Assembly (NCBI GenBank): GCA_947175245.1
Contig: CAMWLW010000003.1
Location: forward strand, 1-64,000
Origin: an uncultured Bacteroidales bacterium
GTDB lineage: Bacteria; Bacteroidota; Bacteroidia; Bacteroidales; Muribaculaceae
DNA: 64,000 nt
Direction: 5' to 3'
Notes under the pieces: model-generated
Seen by the model: the letters and a program-made list of their open reading frames with translations, nothing else
Database searches by the model: none
What the model was told of the DNA's origin: nothing
Shown here: in pieces, positions 34,528 to 41,757 of the stretch
Layout: the number at the start of each line of letters is the position of its first letter
Position numbering within the stretch: position 1 is the first letter of the stretch
Position numbers and translations under genes: made by a program

Positions 34528-35896
34528 AAATAAGAATGATAATCTGCCCGTGATGATGTACCTCCACGGTTTTATGTCGGGGGCCAACGGGGCGAAGCAA
34601 CGGCAGTTGCAACGTCATTTCAAAGGCCGCTACCGCGTGATTGCGCCCGAACTTACCGCCAACCCTGTGGAATCGCTGAAAATTATCAACGCGTTGATTG
34701 AGGAGGAAAACCCCGAAATAATAATCGGCACATCGCTCGGCGGCTGGATGGCTATAGAGTGTAATATCGGCTTAGCTGACGTTATCGTAATCAATCCGAG
34801 CCTCACGCCACAGACATCGATTTCGCGGTGGCGTGATCAGGAGCAGACATATTTCTGCAAACGTCTTGACGGGGTGCAGACCTACACGCTGACTCAGGAT
34901 ATTCTCGACCTTTACAAAGACTATGATGCCATATCAACGGCGGAATACCGCCGCCTCCACATCTCGGCTCTTTGCTCCTCTGCTGACGAATTGCTTGGCG
35001 ATTCGCATTATACGGTGCTGCGTGAATTTCTGCCCAATGGTTATTGCAAAGTAGTGAACGACTTTGGCCATCAGTGCCGTGACGCCGGTATGCCCCATCT
35101 CTATGAGTTGATTGAAAAGGTTATAGCCCGTCGCAAGCAGATTGCCGACAATATGATGACCTTCGAGGAGTTCAAGGAGATGGTGCGCACACGTCCCACG
35201 CCTGATACCCCCGGTTGCTATCGATTGAAAATACTCCGCACCGATAATCCCCGCGTCGAGTCGGGTTATTATGCCACGAAAGAAGACGCCGAGGCCGAGA
35301 TGCTGAAGCGTGCATGCAATGACAAGGAACTGACATTCAAGATTGACCGCATAGGCTTCGGCCAGGTTGCGTCGGTGCAGTTCCCGGTTGAGGAGTGGCT
35401 ATGTGATTGTGAAGGCAAACTGCTGGAGCAGGCCAGTTGCTCGTCCTTCCACTATCAGCAGCCGGGTATTTACGGTAAGTTTTTCGGACACGTCCTGTCG
35501 CCCCGTCGCCCATTTATGGTCAACCAATACGTGACGGTGCGCAATCGGCAGGGACAGTCAGTGCTCGGGATAGTTCTCAGCGAGGGCTTGAGTCTGGATT
35601 GGGGTTACCGCAATTATCGGTGGACGTTAGATGAGTGGATCAGAGAGGGCAACCAACCCGACGAGTGGGTTAATACAACCCTATTTCCCGGCTCCGACGA
35701 AGATGAATATTTCGTGCAGTTCGGCCCGTTTACCGAACTGATGGAAAACTTCGCCTTCTTTCACCCTATGAACATGACCCCGGTACAGCGGATGCTCTCC
35801 GACGAAGAAACCGCTGACCTCAAAAAATGGCACCGCGACTACCTCGACTATTTAGACTCAGAAAAAAACAGTGATAACGACAATTCACAAAACTGA
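34511..35896 (+). CDS. YqiA-like alpha/beta esterase fused to an unknown C-terminal domain
   Basis: A 461-residue two-part protein. Residues 1-205 form a YqiA/YcfP-type alpha/beta hydrolase: YLHGFMSGANGAKQ, nucleophile Ser75 in GTSLGG, INPSLTP, and the late His in NDFGHQC. The rest (about 215-461) includes YYATKEDAEAEMLKRACND, as in mobile-element-associated domains, and WRDQ/FAFFHPMNMTPVQRMLS. I take ATG 34511 (MAMKTENK); ATG 34517 is equally possible. A longer in-frame start would lie deep in the preceding gene. The hydrolase core alone is the normal length of YqiA (about 190 residues), so the 250-residue extension is unusual. The DprA-like gene overlaps its end. Confidence 0.72.
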   Translation: MAMKTENKNDNLPVMMYLHGFMSGANGAKQRQLQRHFKGRYRVIAPELTANPVESLKIINALIEEENPEIIIGTSLGGWMAIECNIGLADVIVINPSLTPQTSISRWRDQEQTYFCKRLDGVQTYTLTQDILDLYKDYDAISTAEYRRLHISALCSSADELLGDSHYTVLREFLPNGYCKVVNDFGHQCRDAGMPHLYELIEKVIARRKQIADNMMTFEEFKEMVRTRPTPDTPGCYRLKILRTDNPRVESGYYATKEDAEAEMLKRACNDKELTFKIDRIGFGQVASVQFPVEEWLCDCEGKLLEQASCSSFHYQQPGIYGKFFGHVLSPRRPFMVNQYVTVRNRQGQSVLGIVLSEGLSLDWGYRNYRWTLDEWIREGNQPDEWVNTTLFPGSDEDEYFVQFGPFTELMENFAFFHPMNMTPVQRMLSDEETADLKKWHRDYLDYLDSEKNSDNDNSQN

Positions 35897-36842
35897 CCCG
35901 GAATTTCCACGCCGTCTGCGGCGGATTGGTGTGGACTGCCCGGAGGCAATCTATTGCCGGGGTAATCTTGACCTCCTGAGTCAGTATAACCGGGTTGCGA
36001 TTATCGGCGCGAGGGCTGCCGACGGGGAAGGCTGCGGGGCAGCCTATCGTCTCGGCCAAATATGGGCGCGCAATGGCTATGTCGTGGTCAGCGGATTGGC
36101 GTTGGGCTGCGACACGGCGGCCCACCGAGGCTGCCTTGACGAGGGTGGAAAGACAATCGCTATCGTGGCGAGCGGACTTGACATCTGCCACCCCAGGGAG
36201 AACAAAGCACTCGAACAGGAAATCATCGACAAAGGCGGACTGATAATCTCCGAACAACCTCTCGGAGTCAAAGCCAATCCCACGCGCCTCGTTGCCCGCA
36301 ATCGCCTACAGGCAGCCCTCTCCAATATCGTCATTCTTGCCCAGTCACCTGTCAAGGGCGGAAGCATGTACACCATCAATTTCGCCCGACGCTACGGAAA
36401 ACGAATCCAGGCCGTCCGTTTCGACCACGAGTCTGAAATCAACGGTGGCAATTTCCTCTTGCTCAACCAGGGCGTAGCCGCCGAGGCGCCATTAGTATTG
36501 GAACGTCTTGGCCCGACTGAGATGAGAAGTCGTGGGCTCGCACATGAAGCCTTCAACTCGGTCAAACATCAACTGTTGGCTGATATAGACCATATTCTCG
36601 CCACTCCCGAGCTGGCATCATCACCGATGCCGCCGTTCAACTCAGCCGCCACCCGTGAGCAAGTGCGTCTCGGCGCCTATCTCACATGGTGGCGAGACCA
36701 CGGCTCAGAACCGCGCCCCAAAAATCCAATCCTGTGGGGCGAATTTCTCTACTACTGTAATCGCACCTTTCCAACAATCACCACCCCGGCAAGTATTAGA
36801 GATATAATCGATCGATATTCTGATAAAAAGAATCCCCGATAA
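35871..36842 (+). CDS. DprA/Smf-like DNA-processing protein
   Basis: A 323-residue protein of the DprA/Smf family, which binds single-stranded DNA and loads RecA during transformation. Rossmann signature: VAIIGARAADGEGCGAA, then YVVVSGLALGCDTAAHRGCL and GKTIAIVASGLDICHPREN. Later RLVARNRLQAALSNIVILAQ and KGGSMYTINFARRYGKRI. The start is GTG at 35871, overlapping the esterase-fusion gene by 26 bases, so it is coupled to an accessory gene rather than in the usual housekeeping setting. The C-terminal region lacks the standard DML1 winged helix and instead ends WWRDHGSEPRPKNP and a helix. It is probably an accessory paralogue with a defence or mobile-element role; this is inference. Confidence 0.82.
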   Translation: MITTIHKTDPEFPRRLRRIGVDCPEAIYCRGNLDLLSQYNRVAIIGARAADGEGCGAAYRLGQIWARNGYVVVSGLALGCDTAAHRGCLDEGGKTIAIVASGLDICHPRENKALEQEIIDKGGLIISEQPLGVKANPTRLVARNRLQAALSNIVILAQSPVKGGSMYTINFARRYGKRIQAVRFDHESEINGGNFLLLNQGVAAEAPLVLERLGPTEMRSRGLAHEAFNSVKHQLLADIDHILATPELASSPMPPFNSAATREQVRLGAYLTWWRDHGSEPRPKNPILWGEFLYYCNRTFPTITTPASIRDIIDRYSDKKNPR

Positions 36843-36911
36843 CCTGACTGACAAGCGATTTAAGGCGTGTGTAGAACAGCAGCCATTGGATTCCTCATCA
36901 CCCAAAGATGG

Positions 36912-37508
36912 TTATTCGCGGTAGGAGGGGCAGGTGTAGTCCTTCTGGAGAAATTCGCCGGGTGTGATCTTGCCGGTATATGCTCCGCGGCTTTTCAGCA
37001 GCTCAAAACATTCCTGTGCCGATTCGGGCTTTTTAACACGTCCGAAGGTAGCCCTTTTCTTCTCGTCCGAAATGGAAATCTCCCAGTCGACCCACTGTCC
37101 GATAGATATGGCATAGGCAATATAGTGCCCGTCAAACGGTACGAACATCATGTACAGTGCTTCTCTCAGGTATTCGGTTTCAGGGAAACGCCATACATAT
37201 ATTTTCTTGCCTTCATCCTCAAATATGCTTACCTCAATCTCCTCGTCCTTGAACGGCGACAGGAAGCCGATATCGATAGGCTCATAAGTGTTGAGCGGTT
37301 TTGGCCACCCGAAAATCTCCCCATCTTCTTCGGGAACGTTTTTAGCGATGACCGACAAATACTGGTGCTGAAAAAAGTATGGTGACACAACGTGCATGTC
37401 AGCGAGGTGGATAGCGGTGGTATCAAGTTCGATCACCTCCTGGCAATAAGCAGAGACGGCCGAAAGGGTGAGTGTCAGGCTCAGGAATAGTTTAAAAACA
37501 GGCTTCAT
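36912..37508 (-). CDS. Secreted protein of unknown function
   Basis: A 198-residue exported protein. ATG 37506-37508 starts a good signal peptide (MKPVFKLFLSLTLTLSAVSAYC); a longer in-frame start would place hydrophilic sequence in front of it. The mature part is acidic with many aromatic residues (VVSPYFFQHQYLSVIA, GWPKPLNTYEPIDIGFLSPF, YIAYAISIGQWVDWEI). No family recognised. A minus-strand TATTTTTG element at 37546-37553 is a likely -7 box, and its -33 region falls in the 26-bp repeat at 37557-37582. The defence-like module next door therefore appears to have inserted into this gene's promoter. Confidence 0.7.
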   Translation of the reverse strand: MKPVFKLFLSLTLTLSAVSAYCQEVIELDTTAIHLADMHVVSPYFFQHQYLSVIAKNVPEEDGEIFGWPKPLNTYEPIDIGFLSPFKDEEIEVSIFEDEGKKIYVWRFPETEYLREALYMMFVPFDGHYIAYAISIGQWVDWEISISDEKKRATFGRVKKPESAQECFELLKSRGAYTGKITPGEFLQKDYTCPSYRE

Positions 37509-37556
37509 GACAAAAACAGCATCAATTTTACAATCTAACTCAACACAAAAATATAA

Positions 37557-37582
37557 AAACAAACTGTTTGCATACAACAAAT
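37557..37582. repeat. 26-bp direct repeat, left border of the defence-like module
   Basis: Identical over 26 bases to 41342-41367. It contains the short palindrome CAAACTGTTTG. The identity stops exactly at both ends. It lies 49 bases upstream of the secreted-protein gene start. Confidence 0.93.
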
Positions 37583-37677
37583 AGCTACGCCTTTTTGATA
37601 CGGCTGATTGTTTTATCGTGGATTTGACAAATTTTTATATCGAATTTACGTTAACTGCTATAAATCATTATATTGTG

Positions 37678-38685
37678 TTAGTGTTGGGATTTGCCATTCC
37701 CTTTATTCTTGGCTTTTGTGCTTAGAGTCTTGATGGTGTCAAGATACGCTTGTTCAACAGGAGTTAGTTCACGAACTTGAAATTTGCGATACTCTTCACG
37801 CGCTTTATCCATTGCCTGCTGATGGCTGACAGAGCCTGGACCATTCAGCAAAGCCTCACCAGTTGAGGATAGTATCGTATCGAGTTGCCTGACATAATCT
37901 TCCATATACAAAGGACGACGACGCATTGCCTGAATCTCGGCAAAATCAAAGTAACCTGAAACAAGATTATTTAGAATCTTCAATTCATTCTCGCTAAGAT
38001 AATTCTTGGCAATCTGAGCATCTCGGAGCGTAGGATGATCTCCCTTGAATGATGTCAGACCCATCATCGGTGCATCGGCATCGGCACGCTTAAAAATCAC
38101 CTCAGCAGCAGTATTACCATGAGTAGCAAAATGAAGTTTGTTTTGTACAATCTTGAAGAACTCTATTGAAATCTCCGAACGAGGGTCATAGTCAACAGCT
38201 GTGGCATAAAGGTCGAGCACTTGGCGATACATTACTTTTTCAGATGAACGTATGTCGCGGATACGATCAAGCAACTCGCGCCAATAAGCACCACCGCCAT
38301 TACCCTTTAACCGCTCATCATCTATGGTGAATCCTTTGATGATATACTCCTTCAGTCGTTCAGTAGCCCACCGCCTGAAATGCGTAGCAATCAACGACCT
38401 GATGCGATATCCCAGCGAGATAATCATATCGAGATTATAATAAGTCACATTGTAGGATTTACCATCGGCGGCAGTTGTTCGGAATTTCCGAACAACTGAA
38501 TCCTCTTCAAGTTCACCATCTTCAAATATATGCTTAATGTGCTCGCTTACATTGGCTTTGCTTGTGTTGTACAGCTCGCACAGTTGCTGCTGGGACAGCC
38601 ATACAGTCTCGCCTGTAAACTTCACTTCGATATGGATCGCACCGTCCTCACTGTGATATATGATAATCTGATCGTTATCGTTCAT
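37678..38685 (-). CDS. rhuM: RhuM-family protein
   Basis: A 335-residue RhuM-family protein. N-terminal motifs are VWLSQQQLCELYNTSKANVS (HTH-like), VVRKFRTTAADGKSYNVTYY and NLDMIISLGYRIRSLIATHFR-RWA. The C-terminal half, which distinguishes RhuM proper, has RDIRSSEKVMYRQVLDLYATAVDYD and MMGLTSFKGDHPTLRDAQIAKNYLSENEL. RhuM was named from a Salmonella pathogenicity island and is widely found in islands; its biochemical role is not established. It is the third gene of the 26-bp-repeat module, 94 bases after the HARE/GIY-YIG gene. It shares the N-terminal plan of the RhuM protein at 18.6-19.5 kb but differs entirely at the C-terminus. Confidence 0.88.
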   Translation of the reverse strand: MNDNDQIIIYHSEDGAIHIEVKFTGETVWLSQQQLCELYNTSKANVSEHIKHIFEDGELEEDSVVRKFRTTAADGKSYNVTYYNLDMIISLGYRIRSLIATHFRRWATERLKEYIIKGFTIDDERLKGNGGGAYWRELLDRIRDIRSSEKVMYRQVLDLYATAVDYDPRSEISIEFFKIVQNKLHFATHGNTAAEVIFKRADADAPMMGLTSFKGDHPTLRDAQIAKNYLSENELKILNNLVSGYFDFAEIQAMRRRPLYMEDYVRQLDTILSSTGEALLNGPGSVSHQQAMDKAREEYRKFQVRELTPVEQAYLDTIKTLSTKAKNKGNGKSQH

Positions 38686-38779
38686 AATTAAATTATATAC
38701 TTAGTCAATTGGGCTTGTTAATGCGTCATATAATCAGGTCATTAATTACCTAAAAAGGGCGCTGCTATATGTTGCGAAA

Positions 38780-39568
38780 TTACAATTTCTTAAGATTTGA
38801 GAGTAGTTTATCTTTCAAAACGTCTTTATCTATTTCTTGATAATATTCGAATCCAAAATTGTCTCCTTGTCTCCTGTTTTGACGAGGCTCTAGTCCCTCT
38901 ATTAGAATTCCCTCCAAGACATTGGCAAGAGAATGTATATCAGAGGTGAAAACTTCAGATTGTTTAATTATTTTTCCACTATCTGAATGAATACTATCAA
39001 AGCCAAACCAAGAAAAACGATTCCACCGAGTCGCTAAACGATTCTTTGTATGTTCAGATAAACGTTTTATTATTGGACGATCAATAGCTTGCCCTACATA
39101 AATTACTTCTCTTCCATCGTAAAGCATATATATTCCCCTCATCTCACTTAAATCTATCGGAGATGCTCCGGTAGATTCAACCCCTAGAAGTTTTGGCGCA
39201 GAGTCCCAATTAATGGCATCCCTCATCCAAAACATACCATATGAAGGTACTAATTTAGAAATTGTACATGGCGTTTTATCTGAATTGGTGATCAATGCCG
39301 TTTTCTCTTTGGTTGAAGTAGTATTATGTGTCTTTGCTTGTTTCTGAGCATCCATTGTAAGTGTGTAAATACCTTCATCCACTCGTGTGAAAATTCCCAC
39401 TGAAGTTGTAAGAATTCTACTTACGGTATTGGCCGGGGTCTTACCATAACTATCTACTAGATTAGCCTCAATGATTTTATCAGTTATATCTCGATAATGC
39501 ATAGGTAGATAAGAATCACCCACTTTATTTTGGAGCAAAATTGTCCGTATAGCTTCTTTCCAAGTCAT
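38780..39568 (-). CDS. HARE-HTH / GIY-YIG nuclease fusion
   Basis: A 262-residue predicted nuclease starting at ATG 39566-39568 (MTWKEAIRTILLQNKVGDSY); the upstream in-frame extension is rich in isoleucine and unlikely. Residues 1-70 form a HARE-type winged helix ending DEGIYTL, known from domain analyses as a reader linked to restriction and DNA-modification systems. After a linker comes a GIY-YIG domain: RGIYMLYDGREVIYVGQ (GIY 145-147, YVG 157-159), Arg169, Glu219 in LEGILIEG, and PRQN. All catalytic residues are present. It is encoded between the AIPR-like gene and rhuM, with a palindrome and a TAACTTTG box just upstream. Likely a restriction-type effector; target unknown. Confidence 0.8.
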   Translation of the reverse strand: MTWKEAIRTILLQNKVGDSYLPMHYRDITDKIIEANLVDSYGKTPANTVSRILTTSVGIFTRVDEGIYTLTMDAQKQAKTHNTTSTKEKTALITNSDKTPCTISKLVPSYGMFWMRDAINWDSAPKLLGVESTGASPIDLSEMRGIYMLYDGREVIYVGQAIDRPIIKRLSEHTKNRLATRWNRFSWFGFDSIHSDSGKIIKQSEVFTSDIHSLANVLEGILIEGLEPRQNRRQGDNFGFEYYQEIDKDVLKDKLLSNLKKL

Positions 39569-39669
39569 ATGAAATATTCTTTTCGATGTAATTAATAATA
39601 TTATTATTGGCACTCTGTCACATTTTGCATCACAATATCAATCTTCAGAGTGTGTTCAATTATGAAATA

Positions 39670-39705
39670 CTTTGATCCCCTAAATGATTTAGGAGATCAA
39701 AGTTA
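39670..39705 (-). promoter_or_regulatory. 33-base palindrome overlapping a -7 element
   Basis: Two 16-base arms (39670-39685 and 39687-39702) pair with one mismatch around a single G. On the minus strand TAACTTTG (39698-39705) overlaps it, so it could be an operator at the promoter of the HARE/GIY-YIG gene. It lies just past the AIPR-like stop codon and could instead be a terminator stem, but no T tract follows. Confidence 0.6.
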
Positions 39706-39707
39706 AA

Positions 39708-41039
39708 TTATTTGCATCTTTTTAGATACGCTTCGTATGCTTCTTCCGCTTCAAGATACATTAACTGATTCTTACCGTTATGTTGGGGGTCTAGATCTTT
39801 TCTCAGCCAACCAAGATATTTGAGCAGTGGTATATCCTTGGGTATAAACTGGACTGATGTCGGGTCAACTTTCCATTTGAGGGTATCTGTCAGTTCATCG
39901 TATTTAATCAAGGCAACAATTCCTCCAATGAGGGGATAAATAAAGCCGTCTGGATAAATATAAGGAATGGTGGTATTAATAGTACGGAAAAGAGGGAGAC
40001 TGTGAGAATTCTCATCATTCTTTACACACGAGATTCTCCCGAAACTTCCCTGGTTCTTATTGTACATATCAGGGAATGAGACATAAAGAATGTCAAAATA
40101 CTTCATGATAGCTTCGGTCAGGTCCAAGGCTGATTTAAGTAGCGGGCTTGTTATGATATATTTGCCGTGTTCTTGCACAGAGAAATCTTCATTGGAGATG
40201 ACTTCGTTAAAAAAAGTAACGCACTGGGTTTTGGATGAATAGAGATTTACTCGATTGAATTTCTTTATTCCCTTTGGGAGAAAGCCGGCTTCTTGAAGGA
40301 AATAGAGTGGAATACATGCCATTGCAATCACGTCTTCTGACTTGATTTTTCCTTTCTCGCCTGTTTTCCAGATAATGTCATAGTTGCCAAGACGTTCTTT
40401 GAGATAGTCATAACAGCCAATCTGATTGCCTTTTGCAGTTTCACGAAGTTGGATGTTATTGTTACGCGCTGAGCAGATCTCAGCAATACTGGTGTAATAC
40501 TCTTCTTTAGCTTCTTCACAATCAGCCGGGAAAACGATCTCTACAGGAATACTGAATCGAAAGATGCTCTCATTTTCCCGTTCTTTGAACCGAGCGATGA
40601 TATCATCGTAATTCTCATTCCAAAAATCCTTACATTCTTTCCAGGTTTTGAATGTCTTACCAAAAAGTTTATCAATGATAAATCTAGCTATGGCAAAAGT
40701 GTTATGTCCTCCATCCATAATCCCTTCGTAAGCTGGATTGCTGAAAGTGACCCTAATACGATTACGCTCGAGTCGCTCGCAATTTTCGGTAGCAAGGAGT
40801 ATACCCTTAGTTTTAAACCAAAACAATTCAGGCGATGTGTCAAGAGTTTCGTAAATGGCCTTAGTAATAGGATTTGCAGTAGCCGTGCGTGGATTAATCT
40901 GATTGTCTGCGTCTTTTACCAGACGAATCAATGTTGCAGGTGAGATACTGGAGATTATCTTCCGTATTTTTACAGACTCTCGTGAAATTTGAGCTTCAGT
41001 GCTATGCTCAAGTTTTAAGATAATGGAGTTATTTCCCAT
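39708..41039 (-). CDS. AIPR/DGQHR-like protein, candidate phage-defence effector
   Basis: A 443-residue soluble protein resembling AIPR (abortive-infection phage-resistance) and DGQHR/DndB-like proteins. The diagnostic stretch is ELFWFKTKGILLATENCERL followed by FSNPAYEGIMDGGHNTFAIAR (compare F-W-x2-N-x-G and I-V-N-G-G-Q-T or D-G-Q-H-R). Further on come IPVEIVFPADCEEAKEEYYT and SIAEICSARNNNIQLRETAK, matching the family's Asn/Gln-rich helix that binds near this site. The rest is alpha/beta with no known motif. The assignment is by eye, hence moderate confidence. The gene begins 24 bases after a terminator that ends a short hairpin-rich RNA with its own consensus promoter. This organisation resembles type III toxin-antitoxin loci. 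It heads the repeat-bounded module. Confidence 0.65.
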   Translation of the reverse strand: MGNNSIILKLEHSTEAQISRESVKIRKIISSISPATLIRLVKDADNQINPRTATANPITKAIYETLDTSPELFWFKTKGILLATENCERLERNRIRVTFSNPAYEGIMDGGHNTFAIARFIIDKLFGKTFKTWKECKDFWNENYDDIIARFKERENESIFRFSIPVEIVFPADCEEAKEEYYTSIAEICSARNNNIQLRETAKGNQIGCYDYLKERLGNYDIIWKTGEKGKIKSEDVIAMACIPLYFLQEAGFLPKGIKKFNRVNLYSSKTQCVTFFNEVISNEDFSVQEHGKYIITSPLLKSALDLTEAIMKYFDILYVSFPDMYNKNQGSFGRISCVKNDENSHSLPLFRTINTTIPYIYPDGFIYPLIGGIVALIKYDELTDTLKWKVDPTSVQFIPKDIPLLKYLGWLRKDLDPQHNGKNQLMYLEAEEAYEAYLKRCK

Positions 41040-41061
41040 TTTTACAGTTATTAATAGGATA

Positions 41062-41089
41062 CAAAAAAAGCTGTTATTATATTACAGCC
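41062..41089 (-). terminator. Terminator between hairpin RNA and AIPR-like gene
   Basis: On the minus strand GCTGT and ACAGC (41070-41074 with 41084-41088) enclose an AT-rich loop and are followed by seven T. A 14-base inverted repeat (41050-41063 with 41112-41125) encloses this hairpin and could form an alternative fold, allowing regulated read-through. Confidence 0.75.
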
Positions 41090-41208
41090 TACTACAAAGA
41101 TAAAGAAAGAATGTATCCTATTAATTCTTACTCCAATCCTGGTGTAGAGACCGCGCGATTATCCAATCGCAAAACAAGTATCCACTTGTCTATCATTATC
41201 CAATGATG
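41063..41208 (-). ncRNA. Small RNA with five GGAU hairpins upstream of the AIPR-like gene
   Basis: Predicted 145-base transcript from the promoter at 41212-41243 to the terminator at 41062-41089. It holds five hairpins at 41192-41207, 41174-41189, 41155-41170, 41130-41145 (one mismatch) and 41107-41129. The first four have 6-bp stems of different sequence and the same four-base loop GGAU; the fifth has a 6-bp stem and GGAU inside a longer loop. Changing stems with a constant loop indicate selection on RNA structure. Function unknown; an RNA antitoxin, a protein-titrating RNA or a regulatory leader are all possible. Confidence 0.72.
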
Positions 41209-41211
41209 GTG

Positions 41212-41243
41212 CAAATTTAGAGGTAAAAATATAAACTCACAAA
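41212..41243 (-). promoter_or_regulatory. Consensus promoter of the hairpin RNA / AIPR operon
   Basis: Minus strand TTTG (41240-41243), 20 bases, TAAATTTG (41212-41219). The predicted start (about 41208) falls at the first base of the hairpin array. The AT-rich 41244-41341 beyond it shows nothing else. Confidence 0.8.
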
Positions 41244-41341
41244 TAATAAGTTATGTTCTACAGCATATAATTAGAATTTATAATATTTTTACGGCCTAAT
41301 GGACATTTTTACGGATCACAGTGACACAGGGAAAGAAAGAT

Positions 41342-41367
41342 AAACAAACTGTTTGCATACAACAAAT
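41342..41367. repeat. 26-bp direct repeat, right border of the defence-like module
   Basis: Perfect second copy of 37557-37582. It abuts the terminator of the DUF2795 gene, so the module sits exactly between that terminator and the promoter of the secreted-protein gene. Confidence 0.93.
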
Positions 41368-41390
41368 CCACCCCGCTCCCGAGGTGGATT
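41365..41390 (-). terminator. Hairpin downstream of the DUF2795 gene
   Basis: AATCCACC (41365-41372) pairs with GGTGGATT (41383-41390). On the minus strand it is followed by TTTGTTG, a modest T tract. Confidence 0.55.
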
Positions 41391-41438
41391 GTTATGAATG
41401 CCTGTGGTTTCCTAATGATTCAACTAATCGATGTCCAA

Positions 41439-41660
41439 TCAATACTCCTCCTCGTTGAAGAAGAAGTCTTCTTTGGAGGGGTAGTCGGGCCAGATGTCTT
41501 CGATACATTCGTAGGTCTCGCCTTCGTCTTCCATCTCCTGCAGGTTCTCGATTACTTCGAGGGGTGCGCCTGAGCGCATGGCGTAGTCTATGAGCTCGTC
41601 TTTGGTTGCGGGCCAGGGTGCGTCTTCAAGTTTTGATGCTAATTCAAGTGTCCAGTACAT
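41439..41660 (-). CDS. DUF2795 domain protein
   Basis: A 73-residue acidic protein of the DUF2795 family, highly conserved in Bacteroidales (MYWTLELASKLEDAPWPATK, DELIDYAMRSGAPLEVIENL, then SKEDFFFNEEEY). The function of the family is not known. Its size is that of the normal full-length protein, and it is probably a core gene. It has a -7 box at 41734-41741 and a hairpin terminator just before the 26-bp repeat, so it is an independent unit bordering the inserted module. Confidence 0.92.
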   Translation of the reverse strand: MYWTLELASKLEDAPWPATKDELIDYAMRSGAPLEVIENLQEMEDEGETYECIEDIWPDYPSKEDFFFNEEEY

Positions 41661-41706
41661 GGGTATAATGCTTTAATTGGTTATAGTTTAGTGTTTTATG
41701 GTGTCA

Positions 41707-41741
41707 GGGGGCGGTGCCCCCAGAACAGGTGCGCAAATATA
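41707..41741 (-). promoter_or_regulatory. Promoter -7 element and leader hairpin of the DUF2795 gene
   Basis: Minus strand TATATTTG at 41734-41741. A GC hairpin (GGGGGC, loop GGT, GCCCCC; 41707-41721) lies in the leader or ends the upstream adenosyltransferase message. Confidence 0.5.
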
Positions 41742-41757
41742 GTTATTTGATTTTATA

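Noticed and set aside
41155-41207. The ATCC-centred palindromes as protein operators on DNA
   Set aside because: An operator would conserve the arm sequence; here arms differ completely while the loop stays fixed, and the array starts exactly at a predicted transcript start. RNA structure explains it better, though not conclusively.
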